A stretch of DNA of 64,000 nucleotides from Sinohyriopsis cumingii (GCA_028554795.2 CM068825.1:152494053-152558052), one strand, 5' to 3'; positions 34,206 through 46,371 are shown, counted from the stretch's first letter. The notes: generated from the letters alone by a model not told the origin. Numbers and translations are program-made.

Positions 34206-34560
34206 ATGGAGCCCATTGAACATGACTTGTATCTAAATCCAGTTTCTATTGGAGTGCTATTGTCAGCGATATTGACAATATGGATTTACAAGCGCCAGGG
34301 CCGGGCAAAACGTCCACCAGGGCCCTGGCACATCCCCTTCATAGGGAACGCCTGGGAGCTGACGGCAGATCCAGATTTGCGCAAATCTCTGAGACGGTTG
34401 CATAAGCAGTATGGCGACATCTACCGGCTGTATATGGGACCCAAACTTGTTGTTGTCTTCAGTGGGTACGAGACCATTAAAGAAGTCTTCGTAAAACGTG
34501 GAGGAGAGTTCTCTGACAGACCCGACTCCTTGTTTTCACGTCTTATTGCTGAAAATCAAG
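34206..34560 (+). CDS. CYP-B exon 1
   Basis: Anchor and hinge exon (MEPIEHDLYLNPVSIG at the start, ending AENQ). Donor AAG|GTTAGT, identical to CYP-A. Confidence 0.93.
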
Positions 34561-36219
34561 GTTAGTTTAGAAGTGGTTGAAGAGGAAAGGGTCTGGCGGT
34601 GTTGTTTTTTCTTTTTCTTTGCACGATATGAACACATAAGACAGCCAAACCAAAATCAAAGCTGACCCGAGGTTAGTATTGTTCTACTGTGATAACCTTT
34701 CTTCAATTCCTTATATAATACTCACATACGTATTCCACTTTCATTGGATAATTGTACAAGAAACCAAAAAATGATCTAGCTATGGAATCATGATTTTTAT
34801 TCTGTACATAAAGTGTAATGATTTTACACGAAAGTTCTAATATATATACTTTTTAAATATATACAAATAGCTGTGGCAGCTACAGTAGTATATCCGTATT
34901 ACCCTGGGGACGGATCAAACGATGACACCGCTTGCAGATAGTTGCCAAACAGCATAATTACAAAGTTTCATGAATTGCCATTTAGTGGTACAGGTAGTCT
35001 GGTTCCCTGCTTCTTATGCTCCCTGCGTTGAACTCCGCTATACGAAGTCAGGCGAACGCGGACGCCATATTGTCACGTGATCAAAACAAATGGCCTCACA
35101 TGGAGAGATCTAGTTAATCTAACCGTGGCACATTTATTCCTTTAATATTCTTTTCCTTAAGGAGACAATGTGAACTTTACTAATATTTTTTATTTGAATT
35201 ATATCAGTCGTTATCTTGTGTTAAAGCTTTACCACCAATTCGTCATACAATTATTTTTACAACTATTTTTTTTCTAGTAGACGGAGTTGAAGGAAAAGGG
35301 TACACACAAACGATATTTCGATAATAATGCACATTTTACACTGCGTCATCTCATAGATTCCTTCTCCAATTGATTCCTTGATAAATTTTACGTCCAAATT
35401 GATTTTTGAGGTGATGTACGACAGCCTAAATATAGCCAAAGATAAAGCGATAATATCACCCCTCTTTTACGAGGGGGTGAGGGTAACGATTGTTTTGCAA
35501 ATATTGCACACTTCACACCAGGTCATCTAAAATATTCTAGTTGCAATAAATTCCTTGATTAATTTTACATCGATATAAATATCTCGTTGTACATTACACC
35601 TCAGACTTAGCCAAATATTATGATTCAAACAGCAACCCTAGTCCACGAGGGGGTGAATTTGATTGGTCCAATATTGTACATTCCGACTGCATCATGTAAC
35701 AGAACTCATTTGCTATCAATCCCTTGATATGTTTCACGTCGGAATTGACGTAAGGCGACACATGACATCCTTCATTTGCCAAAGATATAAGACCGAAATT
35801 CCATATCTTTTATACGCAAGAGGGGCGGGTGTGACGATATTTTGTGAAATAAGTGTTTCTGAGATTACATCGTCTGAAATTTAGATCTGTAATTGATTCC
35901 TTGGTCAAGTGTACATTGATACAGATGTATCGTTCACGACAATACAGATTCTGACAAACAGTAAGACCAAAACACCAATCATCTTCATACCAAAGTCTTA
36001 TATAATTGGTACTAAGAACTGCCTCACTAGGCGCTCAGCATTAAGATGTTAGTGTTTAGGACTGGTCGGCCTGGTGTCAGGATAATGTGACTGGGTAGGA
36101 CATCATGCTACATGTCTGCGGCTTGATGCCCCAAAACTAGACATCACTATAAACTGTCACACTGCAGATATTGTAGCAATATGACTGAACAATTGTTAAC
36201 GCTACGTTAAAAATCTAAA

Positions 36220-36252
<33 letters not shown>

Positions 36253-39200
36253 ATCTTCTATGAGGGGGTGAGGCTAATATTCTGTACAATATTGGTCATT
36301 TCTGACTGTCACCTAATAATTCCATTTGCAATTGATTCTTTAAAAAAGTGGTTTAGCAGCCGCCCAACCAAACCTCACAACTTGGGGTTGGAGCTAAAAT
36401 TACCATCAAACTACCTTTTGGGGGAGGGGGCTCCAGACTTTAGTTTGGGTGGAGTAATGTTAGAATTTTTGGCTATGCCACTACTTGAACAAATTTACAC
36501 TGATACTGATATATAATTTACATAAATTGTATTTGTTGTGTGTCATTAGGCAAGGCACATTACTTGCCTCAGCATGATACAAATTATAATGTGCTGCTGT
36601 GTTTTTTTAAATTTATTTTAAATTGATTAAATGAAATTAATTAATTAAACTTACATTAATATTGAAGTTCTCATTTATACAAGTGAATTTTTAATTTATT
36701 TAACTTAACACCATGCAGAATTGATCCCAAATTTTGGCATGTACGTGTAGTTTTATTTAATCATTATTGTTATGCCCAGACAAACCACTCCAAGCTCCTT
36801 CCCCCAAGGGGCCTCCCATTTAGTACGTACGCATGGAGAGGGAGGGGGGTAACCCAAATGCATACGCTTGCGTATGGGCGATATGCTGATAATGTACGTA
36901 CGCATAGGAAATGGGGGTGACTCCTCGAAAACAATTTGTGTAATACGTAACCTGTTCGACTGGGTTCAGTAGGCATTTTAATTTTAGCGGACACTAGACA
37001 TACTTTTTAAAGTTACGCAGCTTATTTGTTTGATGCAGCCAGATATTCAACGTCGGTGGACTATCTGTTTTATTAAACACGTTATTATTAATCCTTGATC
37101 GTTTCTGCGTCGATTAAATATAGGCCATTCTATAGAATTGGGGGTGTATGTGTGTGTGAGCGTCACGAGTACGTACTAAATGGATGGCCCCCAACCGCCC
37201 GCCTTCGTAGAAGAGATCTTATTTTGGTCTTGATCTTAGGCAAACGAAAGCTGCCACGTGTCGCCTTAAATCAATTTTGATGTAAAAGGTATAAATTATA
37301 TTCACTGTGCGTCATTAGGCAAGGCACATTACTTGCCTTAGCATGATAAAATTTGTAATATGTGTCTCTTCACACGAGGCCATTTATTTTGATCACGTGA
37401 AAATATGGCGTCGGCGTTCGCCTGACTTCATATAGCGGAAGTTCAACGCAGGAATCATACGAAGTCGGGAACCAGACTATGGTACAGGAGGAGCTTTCGT
37501 AACAAAAAAGGACAGGCAGACAGAGAAACGATGGTTTTTACAATATCCTCGACGCTAAAAATATGTCTAATTATCCTTTTCTTTTGTCCAGTGTATTTTT
37601 CTTTCTTTTGGGCAGAGGCGGCGTTAGGAGTACTCGCTGCCTAGGGCCGACCATGACCGCGCGGGGTCAGAGTATCGGTATCTCGATTGGTATGCTACTG
37701 CAAACACTGATTATGTCTAGACTAGATCAACTTTCGCGATTTGTCACACGAATTTAGTTTTTTCATTATTCATAAAAAAATTCCTGTTTGTGGACAACGT
37801 TTTTTTTTATAAAAAATTTCAAATAATAACTTGACGACAATATCTTTAGCCTAATAAACTGATCATTATTGTCGTTTTTCAAATAACATGAAAACACGAA
37901 CTAAGAACAATAATTTGCTTAATTGCAAGTGTACTCTGAATGTAGACGTCTTGCTAATAACTCGTTACATTAACCAAACACAGCTGGCAATAAGTCAATA
38001 TCAGACATGCAATAAAGAGTTGCTGGCTAGGTTATATATCAATATATGACAGTCTTCCACACATATACGTCAGTTTCAGTGTTTTCAAAAGAGATGTTCT
38101 ACATTATGTACCGCCACGAAATCCTTACAAGTTTCCAGCTTCACAGGCGAAAGTCCACTTTTCTTGCCTTCCGTGTGGAAACTTCATGGATGAGATCTTG
38201 GTAGTCCAAAGTGGAAGCAATGTCTGTCTGCATATGTGCTGCCACCTGTTAATTGCGTTACGAAGTTGACTAAGCTGACTTTGCAACTTTTCGTACATTA
38301 CGTGCGTCCTGTATCATCGTTTCCAATTTACCGGAGAATACAGCTTGATAACTCATAAGGACGACGACCTTAGACCTGAAGCGCGGGGCCCCCTCAAAAG
38401 CGGGGCCTGGGGCAGTCGCCCCCCTTGCCACCCACAAACGCCGTTCGGGCTTTTGGGATACCGTTACCCTTTGTTTTAAAATTCGAGGATGGCTACAGTC
38501 TTCAATGATATTTCAAGCACCTTGCACGAATCTTTACAAAAACCATCCAAACATTCAAAATGATCCTGTTACAAGTATTTTCAAGATTACATTTTTTTTT
38601 ACAACCAAATCTAATGTTTTAAAAGATGGTAAGGCTTGTAAAGCCAAATTTAACTGACATAATATTATTTGTGCGACTTAACGTCTAATAAGGACTTCAT
38701 ATTTTGTTTATAGGTATAGTTGCAACTTCTGGAGAGCTTTGGAAGGAACACCGAAAATTTACTCTTACAACACTGAGGAATTTCGGATTTGGAAAAACCA
38801 GCCTAGAAGGAAAGATCCACACAGAAATATCCATACTTTTATCCGAGATCGCGAAACAAAAAGAGAAGCCATTCCGTATTCAACATCTGGTACAAGCTAG
38901 CGTATCCAATGTCATCAATGCTATGATATTTGGAGGACATTTTAGTCATGACGATCCAAGGTTTGGAAAAATAATGACAATACTGGACGAACACTTCGAA
39001 AACAATGGACCCAATAATGTAGTTGCTTTCTTTCCTTTCCTGCGGTACCTGCCTGGGGACCTGTTTCATGTTAAAAAGACGCTGAGAAATGTCAAATATG
39101 TGGAAGGATTTATAGGCGACCTTATTGACAAGCATATGGAGAACTTCGACGAGAACAAAATGGAAGACTTTATTGATGCTTTCCTACTGGAAATGAAGAA

Positions 39201-41730
39201 TGATCGAGATCAAAAAGATTCTACATTTACATGTGCGTGAAACTAAATATATTAGGTTCCACACGTTGAAACTATACATATTGTTCAACTTTATATATAT
39301 ATAAATCATGAGGTTATCCACGTCATAGTTACAAGTTATCACCTGAAAGTGATTAATTTAATATCACCTTCCTTTTTTTAAAGAAGTTTTGAGTTTTATG
39401 ATCTACTGTATTATGGATGATATATTAAGTAGATTAAAATTGATTGGTACAGTGCGTTTGAAAAAATGTTCATGATCTATCGCTCTGTTATACTGATTTC
39501 TATGTATCATTATTTTGTCTTCCTACTCACAATTTAAGGGCCATTTCAATACATTTTAACAACTCTTTTTATCTTGTAGAAAAGCAGCTGACAAAAACAG
39601 TACTGGATCTGTTTTCAGCTGGCACAGAAACAACAACGACTACGATTACTTGGGCACTTTTGTACCTTGCTGCCAAACAAGATTTACAAGCACGCGTTTT
39701 TCGTGAGATAAACGAGATCGTTGGAACAGACCGACTGCCGTCCTTACAGGACAAACGGAATTTGGTTTACACCGAGGCCTTCATCATGGAAATTCTTAGA
39801 GTTTGTAACATTGTTACGGTGAGCCTTCCTCACACATGTTCTGTAGATACAAAACTCCGGGGCTTTGACATCCCTAAAGGAACAACTCTTCTTCCAGACA
39901 TCGACTCCGTGCTTTTTGATCCTAAAATCTGGGGTGACCCGGAGAAGTTCCGACCTGAAAGATTCATTGGCGAGGAAGGGACCTTACTAAAACCGGACGA
40001 ATTTATTCCCTTCTTCACAGGTAAAATATATTTTCAACTCAATATTTCATAACATTTCTCCTTGTGAGGAACGTCTCCTCATACGATAAATAAAATAGAT
40101 CGATGATATCAAGAGCATGTGAATTTTCTCCGCGTTCTAAACCACACAGATAATACAGATGCATTCTTGTGACTAACTTCTCAGTTTGACAAAATAATGA
40201 TAGATAGACATATCTCACATGGCTTTACGTAATTATCTCATTTTATAATGATAGTTTACAAAGCTCTAACTCGATTTCTTTTAACTGCGTTGCCCCTCTC
40301 CCCCACTACTCCTAACTGATTTTGATTTGTTTAGGTGTTCGCTAATAAGCCGTGATTTTGAATGATCAGCAATTTTTGTTCTCTTCCAAAAGTATTGCGC
40401 TCTGATTAGTTCTTTAGTTAGTTGATTTCTCTCATGTCAATGCAGTTGACTTGTAAAGAAAAATATGCCAAGAAGACAACAATTTCCTTGTGGATGAAAA
40501 TATATTATATGCCATTATTTAATATAATACGTCATATCTACTAATGTATTGCACAAACTTTGATATAATTAATATTAACCGAGTGGAATATTATTGCATA
40601 ATAGTATTGCCTGTATTAATAATGGATGGAAATAACTTTTGAATTTCGTGTATTTACAAAAGACTGTTTTCTGCCTGATATTTTCACGAATCTGCAAAAG
40701 TTGCTTGACAAATTTCTTACAATAGTTCTGGAGCAATTCTCCATCTTTAATATATTACATCGTTTGTAATAAATATTTGAAATACATTTTTATTCTTCGT
40801 TTTAACCTTGAATTGTTTTCCTTAGGTAGGTATATATATTATCCTGATACATGACAATGGATTGTTGAGATAGAAATATAAATAGTATTACATGTGCAAA
40901 GGAGGAATAATAAGGGCGTACTTTTCTTTTCATTTTTCGTTTCTTGTTAGAAGCGACAGTACAAAAATATTTAGAATTTATGCAAGTCTGTCTATCCCTT
41001 CACTATCGTCGCATGCCACGGATGAAAATCCGCTAATCACATTTCACCAGTGAATGACTGCGACAAGATTTCCTTGTTCTTCTTGAACATGCACAAACAG
41101 AAACATGTCTTCAACAAGACAACGAAACAAAGACGGCGACCTTTTACGAATCGATGAGTGACTGTGTTGGAAATAAAAACTGACCGGCTCGTTCCAACAG
41201 CACGAAAAATCATGCTTGGCTAACATTCTGAGACGATTTTATTCAGGTTCGGAAAGACTGGTTAAGCGGGTGTGCATATTCATAGGAAACGAGAACATCT
41301 TATTGCAGGAACCATGGATGAAGAAGGACCATTGCAAATATTGGCTCGTGGCTTTCGACGATACCCTTACATCAACTCCTCCACGATAAACTTTCAGTTT
41401 GTAAGATTGTTCATTGGCGCTCGATGCTAGATTTTATCACACGGAAAAGTGTATCAATTTCCTACAACGGAAATACTGAATACTATATAGTTTGAACATT
41501 TTTTTTTCTCAACAGGTAGAAGAAATTGTGTTGGCGAGTCCCTGGCTAGAATGGAGCTTGACCTTTTCATCCCTGCTCTAGTCCAGAGGTTAGAGTTTGT
41601 GCCACCGGAGGGCACAATGCTGAACATAAACGAACTAGACGGGGTGTTTGGTATAACACACAAGCCAAAACCTTTCGAAATTCGAGCTATATTGAGGAAA
41701 AAAGAAGCAGAGGAAATAAAGTCATGCTAA
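34206..41730 (+). CDS. Cytochrome P450, CYP2-type (copy B, 4 exons, junction stop)
   Basis: Paralogue of CYP-A with the same four-exon, phase-1 plan: 34206-34560, 38714-39232, 39580-40020, 41516-41730. It would encode 509 residues, with anchor, PPGPW hinge, AGTETT, EILR, FRPERF and the haem loop GRRNCVGESLARMEL all present, and a C-terminus ending EAEEIKSC. The fault is at the exon 2-3 junction. Exon 2 ends ACA T|GTGCGT and exon 3 starts AA AAG, so splicing at the conserved sites gives TAA. In CYP-A the base is A, giving Lys. No other phase-1 splice choice that avoids it is visible. Unless the T is a sequence error, an RNA edit or an allele, the product would stop near residue 291 without the haem loop. 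Confidence 0.85.
34995..35098 (+). repeat. Left TIR of the MULE-like element
   Basis: Reverse complement of 37376-37479. It contains AAGTCAGGCGAACGC and TCACGTGATCAAAA. Confidence 0.88.
35290..36340 (+). repeat. Degenerate 180-bp tandem repeat inside the MULE-like element
   Basis: GAGGGGGTGA-type blocks recur at about 35470, 35648, 35820 and 36260, each followed some 90 bp later by a form of AATTGATTCCTTGAT. The last interval is longer because a SINE (35988-36251) sits in it. Confidence 0.7.
35988..36251 (+). mobile_element. SINE copy lacking its tRNA head, nested in the MULE-like element
   Basis: It begins at ATACCAAAGTCTTATATAAT and matches the body and tail of 51058-51385 (GGACTGGTCGGCCTG, ATGCTACATGTCTGCGGC, ACATCACTATAAACT), ending AAATCACACAC(CA)n. 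CATCTTC before and after it looks like a target duplication. 5' truncation is as expected for LINE-driven insertion. Confidence 0.8.
36523..36592 (+). repeat. 70-bp direct repeat, left copy
   Basis: TCATTAGGCAAGGCACATTA, then CTTGCCT(C/T)AGCATGATA, is repeated at 37291-37365, just inside the right TIR. Confidence 0.8.
37376..37479 (-). repeat. Right TIR of the MULE-like element
   Basis: It ends GGGAACCAGACTA directly before the right TGGTACAGG duplication. Confidence 0.88.
37605..38457. mobile_element. 0.84-kb hAT-like element in CYP-B intron 1
   Basis: The element is 37613-38449, flanked by an exact 8-bp duplication CTTTTGGG (37605-37612 and 38450-38457). CYP-A has one copy of that site (near 14573). 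The ends are CAGAGGCGGCGTT and, reversed, CCCGAACGGCGTT, followed in both by G/C-rich sequence (CTAGGGCC and CAGGCCCC). Short imperfect C-A-G-type ends with an 8-bp duplication are typical of hAT transposons. No transposase frame is left. Confidence 0.7.
38714..39232 (+). CDS. CYP-B exon 2
   Basis: 519 bp, acceptor TTTATAG|GT, donor ACAT|GTGCGT. The final T replaces the A of CYP-A and creates the junction stop. Confidence 0.93.
39580..40020 (+). CDS. CYP-B exon 3
   Basis: 441 bp, acceptor TCTTGTAG|AA, donor TTCACAG|GTAAAA. It holds AGTETT, EILR (followed by VCN) and FRPERF. Confidence 0.93.
41516..41730 (+). CDS. CYP-B exon 4
   Basis: Acceptor CTCAACAG|GT. Haem loop GRRNCVGESLARMEL, then a C-terminus 15 residues longer than in CYP-A (RAILRKKEAEEIKSC after KPKPFEI). 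Confidence 0.92.
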
Positions 41731-42243
41731 GTTGTTATATTGTCAGTTAGACTAGAAAAAAATCAACAGCAATTCAGATACAAAGAACCGATGATGATTT
41801 GTATATTTTTCATCTTATTTTTGTTAATATTTTTAATTCGTACTTGCAAGGATTTTAAAATATTGTTTGAGAGTGTAAATACCTAAACCACAGATTATTT
41901 CTTTGTACGTATTCCTAGTACGACTGAATGGTACACTCATAAACTACAGAACTGAAAATGCTTACGGTGACAAGGTCTTGAAAACAAATTGAATATACTT
42001 CTCTTCTGTCAATATTTTGTCAACATCATTTTTGGTGAAAAATATTTTACAACTCTGTTATTATATAGCTCAAAACGATTGATACATTCACTTTAAAAAT
42101 AAATTGTCATCTGTTTTACGGAACATCATGCTATATAGATCTAAAACAGTAATCGTTATTTTCATAAGCTTTCTGTTTAGACCTGTGTATTCTAGTGACG
42201 GTACTTTTCATGAATAAAAAAACTGACACTTGCTTTAAAGCGC

Positions 42244-42780
42244 ATTAATCAATGCACTGGTTTACTACGAAGTAACTTAATAGAGAATTTCAACATTAGG
42301 TCTGATCACAAGTTAACAACCTATATAATTCCGCGTCGCATATAATAATTCGGTACGTAAGGTTCAAGACCATTTCTCCAATACTCATATAAATGAAACA
42401 CTACAAAGGTAATTTTATTTACTAAACGAGCCGAGTCATTAAGTGCACATACTAGAAATAATTACAATTATGATGCCGAAATATTCTGCAAAATCGAGCA
42501 AATAACTTACTAACCTTTCCAATTTTTTGTCTTTCCTTAGACTCTACCATTAAGTTTTGCCGCTAAATTACGAGTGGATTCTTCTCGGAGTAAACCCTAT
42601 TGATCAGCAATCTATCTAGGCGGCGAATACTGAATTTTCTCTTACAAGTTGGATAGTATCATTCGGACCTCAATTATAATCACGCTATCTATCGCAATGT
42701 TTGATTGGTTACACTGGACAACAAATTTTTACAAAAGTCATGTTACTGAAATAAAATTAGTCAATTCTTATCAATTTTTA
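42244..42780. other. No gene seen
   Basis: Unique AT-rich sequence past the right edge of the duplicated P450 unit, up to the inverted repeat of the next element. Confidence 0.4.
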
Positions 42781-42928
42781 TGTGCTGAACACGAATATGA
42801 CAGTCAAATTGCAAAATTGGCTCTAGTTTTTTTGTAATCTGCAAGAAATTAATGTTTACATAACGAAATGCATTCCAATAGTAAAAGGTCAACTGTAATA
42901 GCCTACCTATAAAAAATCAAGTCATTGA

Positions 42929-44615
42929 CTACATCTTAGATTTCTTCGCCTGTCTCTTGTACAGCTGTTCGGGAGCATCTCTGAGGAGTGTCCAGCAGTA
43001 GTCAGCCAGCATTGTAGTGGACCATTTTCCCTGGTATCTTTGTTCCATTGTTGCGATATCTTGATGAAAACGTTCGCCGTGTTCATCACTAACAATACCA
43101 CAGTTGCTAGGAAAGAAATCCAAATGGGAATGAAGGAAGTGAATCTTTAGAGACATATTGCAGCCAAGTTTCTTATACTTCATCAACATGTCTTCTACTA
43201 GTTCCTTATAGTTTTCTGCCCTAACATTTCCGAGGAAGTTTGTAGAAACTAGGCGAAAAGCATTCCATGCTTGTTTCGCGTCACCTTCCAGCAAGTTGTT
43301 GAACCGGTCATCTTTGAAAAGCTCTCGAATCTGAGGACCCACAAAAACTCCCTCTTTAATCTTTGCTTCGCTGAGTCGAGGGAATTTTTCATGTAGGTAT
43401 CGGAATGCTGGCAAAGTCCGGTCAATGGCTTTCACGAAGTTCTTCATCAAACCTAGTTTGATGTGAAGGGGTGGTAGCAAGATTTTCTGAGCCTCAACCA
43501 GAGCTGGGTGTTGAATATTCTTCTCTCCAATGGCTACATTCTGCCTGTGAGTCCATTCCTTCCTCATGTAGTGCATTTCCCTTGCTCGGCTATCCCACTC
43601 GCATAAGAAACACATGTATTTTGTATATCCTTGCTGCAGTCCCATTAAAAGGGCAACTACCTTCAAATCACCACAGAGGTGCCAGCTGTACTTGTTATAC
43701 TCAATGGAATTCAGTAGCTGCCTTAAGTTATCGTATGTCTCTTTCATGTGGACAGCATACGCTACTGGAATAGATGGAAGAATGTTTCCATTGTGCAAAA
43801 GCACAGCCTTGAGACTCAGTTTCGAAGAGTCCACAAATAGTCTCCATTCTTGTGGGTCATGAGTGATTTTTAAAGCATTCATGAGGCCCTCAATATCGGA
43901 ACAGAATATCAGATTACTTTCCTTTCTGAAGAAAGGCTCCAATTGCTGGTGGCGCTTTCGATATGCAGTAATTGTGACATCTTCTTCTAGAAGATTCCAT
44001 TGTTGGAGTCTTGATCCTAGCAATTCTGCCTTGTTCTTTGATAAGTCCAAATCACGAATCAGGTCATTTAGTTCTTCCTGTGTTATTCTGTGTGGGGTTG
44101 ATGATGCACCACAGTGAAAATCTGGATCACTGCATGCTGATGGACCAGGAGAAGAACAGGTCGACTCACCTTTGTCTTCGTCAGATGAATCAAGAGAATA
44201 TTCTGCTGGAGGTTCTGGAATAGGAAGTCCCTCACCATGTGGAACTGGTCTCAATGCAGACGGAATGTTTGGGTAGACTATTCTCGACTTCTTTCGCTTC
44301 GTTATTCCGCCGGAAAGAGGAGGAACCAAGCAGAAGTAACAGTCATTTAGGTGGTTGCTTGGCTCTCTCCACACCATTGGGACTGCAAACGGCATTGATG
44401 ACCTTTTGCAATTCAACCACTGTGAAAGCTGTGTTGTACATGTAGCACAGCATATATGCGGAGCCCAAGGCTTGTCTTGGTCACCAACCTTGCATCCGAA
44501 GTAAAGATGATATGCCTTCTTCACTTGAGAATTGATACTTTTCTTCTGGTTGGCAAATGTCACTTCCCCACAAATATAGCAAAAATTGTCCGCGGTATTA
44601 ACACTTTCGAGGCAT
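42929..44615 (-). pseudogene. Intronless orphan transposon-like gene, frameshift at its start
   Basis: A 544-codon frame is open from 44563 to the stop at 42929. Its N-terminus is Cys-rich: FCYICGEV, WAPHICCATC, PMVWREP then DCYFCL. The C-terminus has EHGERFHQDIATMEQRYQGK and MLADYCWTLLRDAPEQ. I know this wording from high-copy, uncharacterised genes in arthropods, cnidarians and molluscs, whose function is not established. The likely ATG (MPRKC, at 44615) is separated from the frame by one extra T in TGTTAAT, giving an immediate stop. The rest is intact. Imperfect inverted repeats outside it suggest a DNA transposon. No DDE motif was recognised. Confidence 0.6.
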
Positions 44616-44736
44616 TACTGTTCTTTATTGTACGTAAATGGATAAAATAATAAGTTTTATGTAACAGTAGCTTGAACTGTCTCGCACAACGTCTAAAATA
44701 TTTTAAATGCTGAACCTATCTGATTGGGCTTTATAT

Positions 44737-44851
44737 AGTACACTGCTTACGTCAGCTTCAGCAGCCGCCTGGCATTAGTATAATAGGCCTACACATGTAT
44801 AGTACACTGCTGACGTCAACTTACTTCAGCAGCCGCATGGCATTAGTATTG
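44737..44851 (+). repeat. 60-bp tandem duplication
   Basis: ATAGTACACTGCT(T/G)ACGTCA, then CTTCAGCAGCCGC(C/A)TGGC and ATTAGTAT, occurs twice in a row. Confidence 0.85.
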
Positions 44852-45544
44852 CATTGCATCAGAAAATGATGCAATCAACTGTGGATGATGTGAGCATGAT
44901 GGTATTATGCAATGTTACATCATTATTCCGGATGTTGCTGCAGTCCTACTGGAGAAATTTACACAGTGAAACATAGAAAATGAGGTATATGAATATCTTC
45001 AAAACGAGAGCCAATACAAATTTTTCACGGTTATATTCGTGTTCGGCACGCCAAAATACTACAGATTAGGGACTTTTCAAGTCAGTAATGATTTCACTGT
45101 TGACCAGTGTTATCGCTGTGGACCGATTAAAAAATACTAAGCGGACACTGTTCCTGTCGCTGTCTGTCAATGACGGGATGGATAAAACCACGCATGATTC
45201 ACCTCGTCGACTTTCTTTTGATCCCTGAACAAACTTTTAACATATAGGTGCAATAATGGCAAGACTTTGTTAAGTGATGCAATAACACGCCTCTCAAACT
45301 CAAGTTTCCGGTCTCTGACTGGTCATAGTAATCTTGCGTATGAGTTCAACACTAACCCCGATTCAATGTGTAAAGATCTAACACAACACCGCGGTGATAT
45401 TCCCGAAACAGACAGGCAGATTATAACTCATACATGACTTTACAGCTGCGGCTTAGCAAACGTGACACTCTTGATGACGATATCAATAAGGCTTGACAAA
45501 CAAACCAATCCCGCCAGACTATTTTCACGAGACACAGATGTCGT

Positions 45545-46371
45545 TTACGTTACGCAACGAGATGTTCATACCTAGGTGTTACTGTGGACAGTACTCTCAC
45601 ATTGCACCAACATGTCATGAACATATGCAAGGATGAATATCTTGAGCTGAGACGCATTAGCTCAATTCGCAAATATCTTTCAGTTGATGCGACTAAAGCA
45701 CTTGTGTGTTCATTAGTACTTTCAAGACTGGACTATTGTAACTCAGTTATGCCTGGTTCATCTCAATATCTATTCCAGAAACTTCAAAAAGTTCAAAACA
45801 TAGCTGCTCGGATCATACTTAGAGTACCACGGTCAGAGCACGCCTCCCCGCTGCCCTGTACCCTACACTGGCTATCCATTCGATCCAGAATCAAACACAA
45901 AATTTGTTCTGTGTGCTACGTTTCACTGTCGGACTCTAGTCCAGCATACGTATCCGACCTCACCGATGTGTACACACCAGCAAGATACTTACGCTCCTAT
46001 TCTGACAATCGTATACTCATTATTCCAAGTATGAAAACAAAGTCATATGGACAGCGTTCTTTTGCATACCAGGGTCCAGCAACGTGAAATGTATTGCCCA
46101 CTGAACTTAGGCACAAAGACACAGTGACCTCTTTCAAGAGGGCTCTCAAAACTCACTTATTTCGACTGCAAGAACAAACTTAAAGACCTTATATTGTTTC
46201 TTACCTTAAATATTCTCAGCATGTTTTTTAATTTCATGGTGTTTGTTTTTGTCATCATATCATTATCTGTTTTTTATCTTACAGATGTTATCTAATGTTG
46301 TAAAGTGCTTAGAGCTTCTAAAGATTAGGCGCTATACAAAGTCCTCATTATTATTATTATTATTATTATTA
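45545..46371 (+). pseudogene. 3' end of an L2/CR1-type LINE (RT C-terminus, 3'UTR, ATT tail)
   Basis: The frame reads YLGVTVDSTLTLHQHV, SRLDYCNSVMPGSS, LQKVQNIAARIILRV, then HWLSIRSRIKHKIC, the C-terminal part of L2/CR1-type reverse transcriptases. TGA at 46085-46087 replaces a conserved Trp; reading on gives LPTELRHKDTVTSFKRALK and ends near 46181. The 3'UTR has TGTAAAGTGCTTAGAGC and AGGCGCTATACAAAG, the L2 3' end, followed by (ATT)n as tail at about 46347-46371. The copy is strongly 5'-truncated, which is normal for LINEs. Confidence 0.85.

Larger units (their letters stand above)
34986..37488. mobile_element. 2.49-kb Mutator-like (MULE) nonautonomous element in CYP-B intron 1
   Basis: The element is 34995-37479. 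Its inverted repeats, 34995-35098 and 37376-37479, start TAGTCTGGTTCCC and are about 90% alike. An exact 9-bp target duplication, TGGTACAGG, stands at 34986-34994 and 37480-37488. CYP-A carries the single uninterrupted site near 14445. Long TIRs with a 9-bp duplication are the signature of the Mutator superfamily. No transposase is present. The interior is a degenerate 180-bp tandem repeat with a SINE inserted in it. Confidence 0.85.
42781..45050. mobile_element. Probable DNA transposon around the orphan ORF (inverted repeats)
   Basis: 42781-42834 (GTGCTGAACACGAATATGAC, then TTGGCTCTAGTTTT) is an imperfect reverse complement of 45001-45050 (GTGCCGAACACGAATATAAC, then TTGGCTCTCGTTTT read inverted), about 80% alike. 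The single ORF 42929-44563 lies between them. The true ends and target duplication were not found; the repeats may extend further outwards. Confidence 0.45.

Noticed and set aside
43471-44223. Plus-strand ORFs over the orphan gene
   Set aside because: Antisense shadows of the 544-codon minus-strand frame.
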